From positions 341,001 to 405,000 of the forward strand of contig NC_015580.1 in the NCBI RefSeq assembly GCF_000253255.1: a stretch of DNA of 64,000 nt, in the 5' to 3' direction. Of this stretch, positions 40,690-48,714 are shown piece after piece. Origin of the DNA: Novosphingobium sp. PP1Y. GTDB taxonomy: Bacteria; Pseudomonadota; Alphaproteobacteria; Sphingomonadales; Sphingomonadaceae. The notes under the pieces were generated by a model that had not been told where the DNA came from, made no database searches, and worked only from the letters and a program-made list of their open reading frames with translations. The position numbers and the translations under genes were made by a program. Each line of letters begins with the position of its first letter. The first letter of the stretch is position 1.

Positions 40690-41738
40690 TGGGAAAGCGC
40701 GCGCGCAGAATGAACCGCCGGGAAGCGGCCGAGGCATCGAAGGGCGCGCTGGTCGCCTCGAACGACAATCGCGGCCGCGCGATCGAGGCGTTCACCTTCG
40801 GCGATCCGGAGCCGGTGCTGAACCGGGCGACGATGCTGGACATGTTGGAGTGCTGGCACAACCGGCGCTGGTATGAGCCGCCGGTTTCGATGGATGGCCT
40901 GGCCCGTGCCTTTCGGGCATCGCCGCACCATTCGAGCGCGATCATCCTCAAGCGCAACATGCTGGCCGCCAGCCTCGATCCCACACCCCAACTGAGCCGC
41001 CGCGCGTTTGCCGGGATGGTCCAGGACTACCTTGTCCTGGGCAACGCCTACGTGCGCGAGATCCGCAACCGCCTGGGCGAAGTGATGCGTCTCGAGCATT
41101 GCCTCGCCAAGTACACGCGGCGCGGGGTGGAGCCGGGCCACTTCTGGTGGGTGCCGGGTTACCAGCAGGAAGAGGAGTTCGAGCAGGGCACCGTTCACCA
41201 GCTGATGGCGCCCGACATCAATCAGGAGATCTATGGCTTGCCGGAATACCTCTCCGCGCTGCAGTCCGCCCTGCTCAACGAGAACGCCACCCTGTTCCGT
41301 CGCCGCTACTACGAAAACGGCAGCCACGCCGGCTACATCCTCTACGCGACGGGCGAATTCGCCAACGGCGACGTCGACGCCATGCGCGAGGCGCTGAAGA
41401 AGTCAAAGGGCCCGGGCAACTTCCGCAACCTGTTCGTCCATGCCGCGAACGGCAAGGAAACCGGCATCAAGCTGCTGCCGATCGCCGAAGTCGCCGCAAA
41501 GGACGAATTCCTGGGCATCAAGAACACCACTCGCGACGACGTCCTCGCCGCCCACCGCGTACCGCCCCAGCTGCTCGGCATCGTGCCGGCAAATGCGGGC
41601 GGTTTCGGCGATGTGACGAAGGCGACGGATGCGTTCTTCGAGCTGGAGATCGCGCCGCTGCAGTCGGTGTTCCTGGAACTGAACGACGTGCTTGGGTTCG
41701 AAGCGGTGCGGTTTTGGGAGCGAGCGACGGCGGCTTGA
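40689..41738 (+). CDS. Q: Portal protein gpQ
   Basis: The 349-residue protein has FRASPHHSSAIILKRNMLAA, DYLVLGNAYVREIRNRLGEV, PDINQEIYGLPEYLSALQSA and LLGIVPANAGGFGDVTKATD. These are P2 gpQ family landmarks. It starts at the ATG overlapping the terminase stop (TGATG); a longer frame upstream is shadow of gpP. It forms the portal vertex. Confidence 0.94.
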   Translation: MGKRARRMNRREAAEASKGALVASNDNRGRAIEAFTFGDPEPVLNRATMLDMLECWHNRRWYEPPVSMDGLARAFRASPHHSSAIILKRNMLAASLDPTPQLSRRAFAGMVQDYLVLGNAYVREIRNRLGEVMRLEHCLAKYTRRGVEPGHFWWVPGYQQEEEFEQGTVHQLMAPDINQEIYGLPEYLSALQSALLNENATLFRRRYYENGSHAGYILYATGEFANGDVDAMREALKKSKGPGNFRNLFVHAANGKETGIKLLPIAEVAAKDEFLGIKNTTRDDVLAAHRVPPQLLGIVPANAGGFGDVTKATDAFFELEIAPLQSVFLELNDVLGFEAVRFWERATAA

Positions 41739-41915
41739 TGTTCACCAGTGCTGCTAGGCCTAATGTTAGAAACAAAGGCTCTAGCTTCAGAAGCGGGCAA
41801 TCCAATCGAGCCTCGGTTGCGCTAACTCTTCGATCCCAAACTTCTGTAAATTAATAACGCAGGAAAGCCGCACTCCGCCGCCGATGATGACTAGAATTAT
41901 AAGTTCTCGCTTCGG

Positions 41916-42695
41916 TCACTCACGATACGAAACGATTGCCCGCGGATCTAGCTCCTTCCAAGGAACGAGCCGGTAATGCTTTTCATCGACCACCCGCACT
42001 TCGTCGTCTTGTAGTGTGAGCTCGAACAGGGCCACGACATCGTCGGCCATGAACTGCGCTGCGATGGCCCTGCAGCTCATATCTGGATACTTTTGTTCTA
42101 CCCACCTGATGTCCTGCGAAGTCTGTACGATACCGATCTGGTCGTTACCGCCCTTCGCCTGAACGGGAATGACGTAGTGGCACCCCCGCTTGTCTAGCCC
42201 CACGTAAAGTTCATCGATTTCGATTTGGCCTATGCCTTTCACCGTCGTGCGCAGGTGGTTTTGCAGGCTATACGTGGTGAGACCGAGGAAAGTGTCGATG
42301 AGGCGGTTATAGCGAACGATCGCGAGCAGGGCCTGTTCGTCGTCCAACGCATACATGCGAATTAGCTCCGGAGTGGCATCCGGTATTGCGATCCGCACTA
42401 GATCCTCGCGTGGCTGGACCCGGTTTGCGCTTACGAGGCGGAAGCGATAGCGTCCATGGCCGGCGCCTTCGACGATCCATTCCAATCCATGCGGCTGAGT
42501 GTCGAGGATCCGGTCGGGCAGCGGGTTCCGATATCGAAAAGAATAGACCACGTCGCCCAGGTTCTTGGGTAGTCCGATTCGTAGTGCCTCGGCCTGGGTC
42601 TCCAGTTCGGCGCGCTCGAATTCGAATTCAGTCAGATCGGCATTATGGTGGTCGAAGAATATAGCTTCGATCAACTTGGCGTATCGGCTAGCCAT
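41916..42695 (-). CDS. Type II restriction endonuclease-like protein
   Basis: The 259-residue protein has LPKNLGDVVYSFRYRNPLPD, IPDATPELIRMYALDDEQAL and a PD-(D/E)xK-like core IEIDELYVGLDKRGCHYVIP with VQAKGG, in which E, D and Q-x-K can provide the active site. Proteins of this type are encoded next to cytosine methyltransferases. Here it overlaps a Dcm gene by 8 bases. The cognate recognition sequence cannot be read from sequence alone. Confidence 0.75.
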   Translation of the reverse strand: MASRYAKLIEAIFFDHHNADLTEFEFERAELETQAEALRIGLPKNLGDVVYSFRYRNPLPDRILDTQPHGLEWIVEGAGHGRYRFRLVSANRVQPREDLVRIAIPDATPELIRMYALDDEQALLAIVRYNRLIDTFLGLTTYSLQNHLRTTVKGIGQIEIDELYVGLDKRGCHYVIPVQAKGGNDQIGIVQTSQDIRWVEQKYPDMSCRAIAAQFMADDVVALFELTLQDDEVRVVDEKHYRLVPWKELDPRAIVSYRE

Positions 42696-44025
42696 GCGCG
42701 CTTCTCACCAACGCCTGCCGTGCTTCCTCGATCTCTTCCTGCTTGCGCTTCTTGGCTCCGCTTTTGCGATCGCGACGGGAATTCGGCGCAGGCACACCGA
42801 AGTGCGCCGCCGCTTGGGACATCTCGAGATCGAGCAACTTCGGATCACCCAGATTAATGGCGCGCTCGGGGCGTTTCGGCGCGACGCCCAAGGCCTCGAT
42901 TACCTTCGAGGCAATGGCACGAGCCATCGGCGGTGCGACCGCGTTCCCAATCTGGCGGGCGCCATGCCACTTGGTTGCATGAAGCCTGAACCAGTCGGGG
43001 AAGCCGTGTAGGCGCGCCATCTCCCTGACGGTGACGCACCGGTCGTATCGATGGTGAATGGGGCGCGGGCTGGTGAACGCACCCCTTGCACCGTCTGTGC
43101 CTGCTCGAAGCGTATTCGACAGCCCATTAGGCGGAAGGCGGAAGAAGCGACTTATTGGCTCCACCGTCCCAGGCTGGGTCTCACTGAAGCGACGCCTGGA
43201 AATGTCGGTATGCGTCGTGCGCGCACTCGACGTGAGGACATCGCGCTCCCAGTTTCGCACGTAACCGAAGTGCCAAGCGTTGTTTGTAAGCGCACGCAGC
43301 TCCGCAGCGTAGGAACTGGGTTCGCCGTAACGCTTTGTCCGCACCGCGTCCCCGCATTCTAGCGCGGCAAATTTGTCGGCATCGGGCAGATCGTCCAGTG
43401 CCTCCGAGCATGTGGGGCCGTTCGGCAAATCCTTCACGGCCCGCTTTCCGTCGGCAGGGGAAGTCGAAGGCTTCGGGTACGCGGGCAGTGGTAGCCCTTT
43501 TTTCGCGCCGATGAGTATCAGTCGTTCACGGTGCTGCGGAACGCCGAAGTGCGCCGCATCCAGAACCTGCCAAGGCTGACCGACTTGATAGCCAGCTGCA
43601 TCGAACGCCTCCACTAACTCGGCTAGAAATTGTCGATGCTTGCCGACCGTGAGGCCTTTAACATTCTCGAATACGAACGTCTTCGCGTCGAGCTCCGAGA
43701 CAATGCGAACGAAGTCGAGCACGAGGCGATTGCGAGGATCGTCAAGAACCCGGTGCCCGATCATTGAGAAGCCCTGGCATGGCGGGCCACCGAAGACGCA
43801 GTCCACGGGGCGAGTACCGATACCTGCGGCAAGCCGGATGTCAGAACCTTTCAACTCGGCCACCGACCGGGGGATGACGGCGGTGTCGGGGAAGTTGAAC
43901 TCATGGACGGCGCAGTGGACGGGATCGATCTCCACGGCAGCGGCCACGTCGAATCCAGCCTGTTCGAACCCAAGGCTCAAGCCGCCCGCGCCTGCAAATA
44001 AATCCACACCGATGGGACGTGACAA
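42688..44025 (-). CDS. DNA cytosine-5 methyltransferase (Dcm type)
   Basis: The 445-residue enzyme has motif I VDLFAGAGGLSLGFEQAGF, motif IV GGPPCQGFS with the catalytic Cys, motif VI FENVKG, motif VIII QHRERLILIG and motif X GNAVAPPMARAIA. It modifies cytosine at its recognition site and protects DNA from the neighbouring endonuclease. The C-terminal 60 residues form a basic tail (RRDRKSGAKKRKQEEIEEAR). Confidence 0.93.
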   Translation of the reverse strand: MSRPIGVDLFAGAGGLSLGFEQAGFDVAAAVEIDPVHCAVHEFNFPDTAVIPRSVAELKGSDIRLAAGIGTRPVDCVFGGPPCQGFSMIGHRVLDDPRNRLVLDFVRIVSELDAKTFVFENVKGLTVGKHRQFLAELVEAFDAAGYQVGQPWQVLDAAHFGVPQHRERLILIGAKKGLPLPAYPKPSTSPADGKRAVKDLPNGPTCSEALDDLPDADKFAALECGDAVRTKRYGEPSSYAAELRALTNNAWHFGYVRNWERDVLTSSARTTHTDISRRRFSETQPGTVEPISRFFRLPPNGLSNTLRAGTDGARGAFTSPRPIHHRYDRCVTVREMARLHGFPDWFRLHATKWHGARQIGNAVAPPMARAIASKVIEALGVAPKRPERAINLGDPKLLDLEMSQAAAHFGVPAPNSRRDRKSGAKKRKQEEIEEARQALVRSAHG

Positions 44026-44071
44026 CTCGATCTTCTCCGCTCAAGAGATGCTTCGAGACGGGTCTAGCGGA

Positions 44072-44509
44072 TTAGGCTCGGCTCGTCTTGCACTCGCGCG
44101 GCGGCTTACCCAGAAAATTGATGAGCCGTTCCCTCACTCCAGCGAAGTCGCTTAGCTCGCACTGCCAGACGGTCAGTACCGACCAGCCCAAGTCACATAG
44201 TTCTTGCGCCTTGCGCTTGTCTCGCTCGACATTGGCCGCCAACTTGGGGCCCCAATAGTCCAGGCGCGACTTCGGCGCTTTGCCCTTCTGGCACTCGTGT
44301 CCATGCCAGAAGCATCCGTGGACAAAAATTGCCTTCCTTCGACCGATGAACGCGATGTCTGGGCTGCCGGGTAAGTCCTTACGATGAAGGCGGTAGCGGT
44401 AGCCGAGTTCTGTCAGTGCTTTGCGGACTGCCAGTTCGGGGCCTGTGTTTTTCGTCCCGACCGACTGCATGATCCTGCGCCGCTGCACTGCTGTCCGGGT
44501 ATCTGCCAT
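44072..44509 (-). CDS. vsr: Very short patch repair endonuclease (Vsr)
   Basis: The 145-residue protein has RRRIMQSVGTKNTGPELAVR, LHRKDLPGSPDIAFIGRRKA and FVHGCFWHGHECQKGKAPKS. It carries the Vsr Asp and His active-site residues and zinc-ligand Cys-His. Vsr nicks T:G mismatches that result from deaminated 5-methylcytosine, so it commonly accompanies Dcm-type methyltransferases. The start at MADTRT matches the family. Confidence 0.93.
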   Translation of the reverse strand: MADTRTAVQRRRIMQSVGTKNTGPELAVRKALTELGYRYRLHRKDLPGSPDIAFIGRRKAIFVHGCFWHGHECQKGKAPKSRLDYWGPKLAANVERDKRKAQELCDLGWSVLTVWQCELSDFAGVRERLINFLGKPPRECKTSRA

Positions 44510-44935
44510 CGGGGCCCGATAGCACAGGCCGCTCCGGCGTGTCGCTCGCTCGGTTCGACTGCTTCCACACCACCACCCCACGCCGCGCGCTTTTCCCCCC
44601 GCCTCGCCCGCGCGCTTTTCGTGTCGGTTTTGATGCACCCTCGGCAGGTTCGAAGAACTGGCCTATGTCCTGGGCGGACGCCCATTGCGGACGATCCTGA
44701 CGCTGATGCACATTGATGCACCTGGACGTCGATGTTCGGACCCGTTCGGTGCGGCTCCATTTCCGCCGTCCTGACGCCCGAGAATGGCACGTCCTTTGCT
44801 CTTGGCCCCCTGGAACACCCCGGGCGGCGCAGCCGCCCTTGCGCGCCGGTTCGACTGGCGCTCCGCTGAAGGCGGGAGAAGCATCTAGAGTTGGGGGTCA
44901 TGACAAATCTGACGCCTGAGGGCGCCCAAGCGACC
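44510..44935. other. Intergenic region between vsr and HTH gene
   Basis: About 425 bases with open frames in several directions, all rich in Arg, Pro and Gly and unlike real proteins. No RNA gene or hairpin terminator stands out. It may include the phage cos region or an origin, but no direct sign is visible. Confidence 0.35.
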
Positions 44936-45733
44936 TCAGTCCACTTCTCTTTCAGTTCTGAGCACGGGGTACAATGCCAACTTGGCACTCGCACTAGTGG
45001 CGGAAGAGAGGCTCAGCATTTCTTCGTGTTCGCGAATGGCATCGGGGTTGCCGGCATACATGTGGGCGAGGCGCGAAGAGAGGGACGAGCCAGCCAAGGC
45101 GCGCCTACTTGCTCCGTCACGCCTAGCTGTTGCCGATAGGGCGCCCGTCACGCTCTTCAGCAGCCGCTCGGCCTTGATGGCCATACGATTCGGCACACTG
45201 CCGGACCCTTCGAGATGGCGCACTTTCTCACGGAGCCTGGCGCCGAGCTTCTGTCGAAGCGTGCGGACGATCTCGATGGGAAGTTTGAGCATGTCGATGA
45301 AGTAGGCATTGCTGGTCTGCTGCCGTTGAGGACCTTCGCCTCGCGCGTTCCCGGTCTTCACGGTGCGGCGGACCCAATCAATGATCCTCAGCTCACGAAG
45401 GACGTTCAGCTGACGCACGACAGTGCGGCGGGAAAGGCGGCTGCGCCTGGCAATTGTGTCTAGCGATGGATCGCATCGTCCTGACTTTCCATCCATGACG
45501 CTCAGAAGAGCGTCCAGGACGGCCTTCGCGTTCATGGAGATGGGCAATTGCTTGCCGGCTTCGCGGATATGATCCGAATAGCCGACTACGGATCTCGCGA
45601 AAGCATCGAAGAATTTCAGAGCATTTTCATTCTTCGCCGTTGGTTCCCAATAGATCGTGGAGACCTGTGCCCGTTCGTCGTTGACGTCATAGCTTTTGCG
45701 CCAAGGGCCTCCGGATTCGCGCACGCCGCTCAT
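44936..45733 (-). CDS. Winged-HTH protein, possible replication protein
   Basis: The 265-residue protein has a helix-turn-helix/winged-helix region (about 60-125: LPISMNAKAVLDALLSVMDG, CDPSLDTIARRSRLSRRTVV, RQLNVLRELRIIDWVRRT), as in plasmid or phage replication initiators and helix-turn-helix_36 proteins. The rest is basic and helical. It overlaps the 3' end of the integrase frame by 47 bases, so the true start may be downstream. It is the only candidate replication gene in the prophage. Confidence 0.6.
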   Translation of the reverse strand: MSGVRESGGPWRKSYDVNDERAQVSTIYWEPTAKNENALKFFDAFARSVVGYSDHIREAGKQLPISMNAKAVLDALLSVMDGKSGRCDPSLDTIARRSRLSRRTVVRQLNVLRELRIIDWVRRTVKTGNARGEGPQRQQTSNAYFIDMLKLPIEIVRTLRQKLGARLREKVRHLEGSGSVPNRMAIKAERLLKSVTGALSATARRDGASRRALAGSSLSSRLAHMYAGNPDAIREHEEMLSLSSATSASAKLALYPVLRTEREVD

Positions 45734-47171
45734 GCCCGGTCTCCCCGGACTTCGCTCGCCAGGGCCGGTATTCCGGCAGCAGGAACTGCGGTGCCACGGC
45801 GTCCTTCATCAACAGATCGGCCCAGTCCTGAGCCAGCTCGCGCCGACGCGGCAGATACAGGGCGCGATTGTAGATCGGTTCGACGCCTTGTTGCGCGTGT
45901 GCAAGCATCAGGTCGATGATTGCACGATCGCGTTCCTGGTCTTCCAAGGCAGCCCGTTCGTTCATTATCGTTGAGAAAGTGGAGCGCCAACCGTGGGGGA
46001 CATGAACTCCCGTGAACCCGGCGTCTCGATACAGCTTGCTCAGTGTGCTGTCGCTGATCGGTCGCTTCCAAGCGCCTGTGCCCGGGAAGAGCCATGAAGG
46101 CCCGTCCGAGGCGTGGCAAGCCAGGCTTTCCGAGATCGCTGCTTTCGCTACCTCCGCCGCCTGCCGCGACAAGGGGATGACGAACTCCCATGAAATATCG
46201 CGCTTCTGAGCGCGGGTTAGCTTCATTTTCTCGGCGGGTATGCGCCAGATGGGGGCTGCCCCGTCCAGCCCTTCGAACTCCTGCTTTTCGGCCAGACGAA
46301 CTACACCCGGCCGTGCCGCGGTCAGTGCGAGTAGTCTGGATGCCAGAAGGGTCGACCAGTGTGTGCCGGCAAGCGCTTCGATATCCGCCAGAAGCTTTCG
46401 CGCGCCGGTGATTTTTATCATCGCCGGCCGCAATTTCGGGTCGGTCGGCACAAGTGCCTTGCGAATTATCGCCGCTGGATCGTTCTCCGAAAGGCCCGAA
46501 GCGATCGCCCAGACGAACACGTCCGACATATGATTGCGAACGCGATGCGCCATGTCGTGGGCTCCGCGTTTCTCGATCTTCCTGATCACAGCCAACACCA
46601 TGGGAGGCGTGATGCTTCGAATTGGCTTTTGCCCAAGCGCCGGAAAGACGTTGTTCTCCAACCTGCTCAGAACGGCTGCGGAGTAGCGTGGCGCCAACGT
46701 AGTTGCCTTCGCCGCGTGCCAGGCTCGCGCGACCTTTTCGAAGCTGTCGAGCGCATCCGCGACGGCTTGCGCCTTCCGGCTCTGCTTCTCTGCTGAAGGA
46801 TCGATCCCATCGCGCAATTGCTGCAGCGCCCTGTCTCGCGCTTGCCTTGCTTGCGAGATTGATACTTCTGGATATGGACCAATCGAGAGGGATTTTTCCT
46901 TCCCGGCGAATCGGTACTTGAGTCGCCAGAGTTTCGAGCCGGAACGCCGGACGAACAGGTAAAGCCCCCTGTCGTCGAACATTTTTCGGTCTTTCTCGCT
47001 TGGAATCGCCTTCCGGCAAGCAGCATCGGTCAACAAGAGCCGATACCCCCAGTACCCCAATTCGTACCCCCACCGACGCTGCGCTTGGCTGAATTTCGCT
47101 GAGACTGCATGGTGCCGATGTCGCAGAAAAACCTCGCAAAAAGCAAGGGTTCCGCGATTGGTTGAAGCCAA
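45687..47171 (-). CDS. int: Prophage tyrosine integrase
   Basis: The protein (up to 494 residues) has DUF4102 (LTDAACRKAIPSEKDRKMFD, RLKYRFAGKEKSLSIGPYPE), a SAM-like core-binding domain and catalytic boxes TAARPGVVRL, HVPHGWRSTFS and RALYLPRRRE region with Tyr in EPIYNRALY. The family start would be near 47036 at TTG before TDAACRK; the longer ATG start at 47171 is given. The gene ends far from and starts near tRNA-Gln, 12 bases from attR. Confidence 0.9.
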   Translation of the reverse strand: MASTNRGTLAFCEVFLRHRHHAVSAKFSQAQRRWGYELGYWGYRLLLTDAACRKAIPSEKDRKMFDDRGLYLFVRRSGSKLWRLKYRFAGKEKSLSIGPYPEVSISQARQARDRALQQLRDGIDPSAEKQSRKAQAVADALDSFEKVARAWHAAKATTLAPRYSAAVLSRLENNVFPALGQKPIRSITPPMVLAVIRKIEKRGAHDMAHRVRNHMSDVFVWAIASGLSENDPAAIIRKALVPTDPKLRPAMIKITGARKLLADIEALAGTHWSTLLASRLLALTAARPGVVRLAEKQEFEGLDGAAPIWRIPAEKMKLTRAQKRDISWEFVIPLSRQAAEVAKAAISESLACHASDGPSWLFPGTGAWKRPISDSTLSKLYRDAGFTGVHVPHGWRSTFSTIMNERAALEDQERDRAIIDLMLAHAQQGVEPIYNRALYLPRRRELAQDWADLLMKDAVAPQFLLPEYRPWRAKSGETGHERRARIRRPLAQKL

Positions 47172-47182
47172 CTGAGATTGGG

Positions 47183-47202
47183 AAGTGGATGCCCCGCGAG
47201 GA
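47183..47202. repeat. attR of the prophage
   Basis: This 20-bp copy is identical to attL at 8987-9006 and covers the 3' end of tRNA-Gln, so the tRNA is rebuilt by the phage copy after integration. Confidence 0.85.
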
Positions 47203-47259
47203 TTCGAACCTCGATAGACGGAATCAGAATCCGTAGTCTTACCATTAGACGACGGGGCA
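47186..47259 (-). tRNA. tRNA-Gln (anticodon CTG)
   Basis: On the minus strand the 74-base gene has acceptor TGCCCCG/CGGGGCA, D-arm with TAATGGTAA, anticodon stem ACGGA-TTCTGAT-TCCGT giving anticodon CTG, T-arm TCGAGGTTCGAATCCTCG and a templated CCA after T73. It is the integration target of the prophage. Confidence 0.95.
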
Positions 47260-47462
47260 ACGAGGGGGCGCCTCTAGCTTGCGGGTTCGGAGGGGTCAAG
47301 ACCCAACTTCAAGGAAATTTGTGCTCCGGCGCCGGGGCGCCTGGCGAGGTGGTATGATCAAGGTCGGTGGCGGCGTTCGGCGCTGTCGAATCTGCGACCC
47401 CGTTCATGCAAGGGATGGTCCGTCCCATGCAGTTTCACGGTCAAGCAATAGGGGATCCGGGT

Positions 47463-47573
47463 GAGGAACGGGGAATCGTCAGGACCTTCACCATCGAGCC
47501 GTTCGCATTCCCGCCACAGGCGGCCGCGCTGCGTGAGCAGGTCAGGGCGATCGTGGCCGATCCTCTCGCCTGA
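47463..47573 (+). pseudogene. Possible acyl-CoA dehydrogenase N-terminal fragment
   Basis: A short frame ends TIEPFAFPPQAAALREQVRA then IVADPLA and a stop; the FPPxAxALRxxVRA pattern is like the N terminus of acyl-CoA dehydrogenases (about residues 1-25). Nothing of the rest follows. It could be a relic from rearrangement at the tRNA boundary, or chance. Confidence 0.3.
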
Positions 47574-47606
47574 CCGGGGGCCTTTCGTGAGCAAGGTCTG
47601 TGCGGA

Positions 47607-48410
47607 CTACTTGCCGGTGAAGTGCGGCGGACGCTTTTCGAGGAAGGCGTCGATCGCTTCCTCGAAGTCCGAAGTCTCGTGAGCCAACGCCTGCATGGCG
47701 GCGGACATTTCCAGCACTTCGTTCAGGCGCATGTTCTGTGCGTCGGTCAGCAGGCGCTTGGCGAGGCGCAGCGAGCGTGCCGGATTGGCGGCGATCTTTT
47801 CGGCAATCGCCATGGCCTCGTCCATCAGCGATTCGGGTGGGACGACGCGCGAAACGAGGCCCATCGCCTTGGCCTGTTCGGCGTCCAGCGTCTCGCCGGT
47901 GAAGAGCATTTCGGCGGCATTGGCGAAGCCGACCGCGCGGGGCAGGGCCCATGCGCCGCCGTCTCCCGGGATCAGACCCATCTTGATGAACCCGGCCGAG
48001 AACCTGGCTCTCTGTGAAGCGATGCGAATGTCGCAAAAGCAGGCGAGATCGTTGCCCAGGCCGATGGCGAAACCGTTGACCGCGGCGATCAGCGGCACTT
48101 CGCATTCCTGGAAGGCGCGCGGAATGCGCTGCACGCCGCGGCGATAGTTGAGGCGTGTCGCTGTAGGAGAATCGAGTGGGCCGATGCCATTGCGGTCCTT
48201 CATCGCCTGCAGGTTGCCGCCGGCGGAAAAGGCTTTGCCGGCCCCGGTGAGGATGCCCACGCTGATGGCTTCATCCGAACCGATATCCTCCAGTGCCGCC
48301 ACGAAGTCTGCGCAGTCCTCGAGAGCGCCGATGGCATTGAGCTTGTCGGGATGGTTCAAGGTCAGGACGGCAATGCGCCCGCGCTTCTCGATCTTGACGA
48401 AATCACCCAT
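47607..48410 (-). CDS. Enoyl-CoA hydratase/isomerase family protein
   Basis: The 267-residue protein has crotonase-fold motifs: LNHPDKLNAI, GAGKAFSAGGNLQAMKDR (oxyanion-hole Gly) and AAVNGFAIGLGNDLACFCDI, plus FGLxP-like AWALPRAVGFANAAEMLFTG. It probably hydrates or isomerises enoyl-CoA in beta-oxidation. The start at MGDFVKIEKR fits; upstream 46 codons look non-coding. Confidence 0.9.
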   Translation of the reverse strand: MGDFVKIEKRGRIAVLTLNHPDKLNAIGALEDCADFVAALEDIGSDEAISVGILTGAGKAFSAGGNLQAMKDRNGIGPLDSPTATRLNYRRGVQRIPRAFQECEVPLIAAVNGFAIGLGNDLACFCDIRIASQRARFSAGFIKMGLIPGDGGAWALPRAVGFANAAEMLFTGETLDAEQAKAMGLVSRVVPPESLMDEAMAIAEKIAANPARSLRLAKRLLTDAQNMRLNEVLEMSAAMQALAHETSDFEEAIDAFLEKRPPHFTGK

Positions 48411-48714
48411 GTTCAATCCTCTGCTCGTCGCAAGCGGTGCCTGCGCCGCATTTTCTTGCGCCGATGTTGGCAGATGAGCGTGCCCCGCGCGACCCCCCGC
48501 CCGGCGAAAATCACTACCGCGGTGTCTTGCGCAAGCCGGGATCGGCAATCGCGATCGGCGCCCGGGCCGGTTTCACGGGCTCTTGCGAGACGGCATGACG
48601 GGGGCGGTTGCGACCGGCTCGGGGAAGCTCTCTTGCCCCTTTGGTTACGGCACGTTAGCATTGGCCTCAGGTGCCCGCCGCCTTGGCGGGAAGATATGAA
48701 CGAGATTTGATACC
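48411..48714. other. Divergent intergenic region
   Basis: About 300 non-coding bases between enoyl-CoA hydratase (leftward) and ppx (rightward). Promoters for both should lie here. No strong -35/-10 pair or riboswitch stands out. Confidence 0.4.

Larger units (their letters stand above)
8987..47202. mobile_element. P2-like prophage integrated in tRNA-Gln(CTG)
   Basis: A 20-bp perfect direct repeat (8987-9006 and 47183-47202) bounds 38.2 kb with integrase at the right end, excisionase at the left, divergent repressor/Cro region, Ogr-like activator, lysis cassette, and counterparts of P2 P, Q, O, N, M, L, X, K, R, S, J, I, H, G, V, W, FI, FII, E/E', T, U and D. All these structural genes appear intact. 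No P2 gene A replication initiator was found, so self-replication is uncertain. Cargo includes HEPN, SIR2-STAND, Dam and a restriction-modification set. Confidence 0.9.

Noticed and set aside
43051..43362. Rightward 103-codon frame within the cytosine methyltransferase gene
   Set aside because: Shadow of a gene with all conserved methyltransferase motifs.
44663..44884. A 73-codon leftward frame between vsr and the HTH gene
   Set aside because: Rich in Arg, Pro and Gly, no Shine-Dalgarno sequence, and overlapping open frames on both strands are equally long; typical GC-rich noise.
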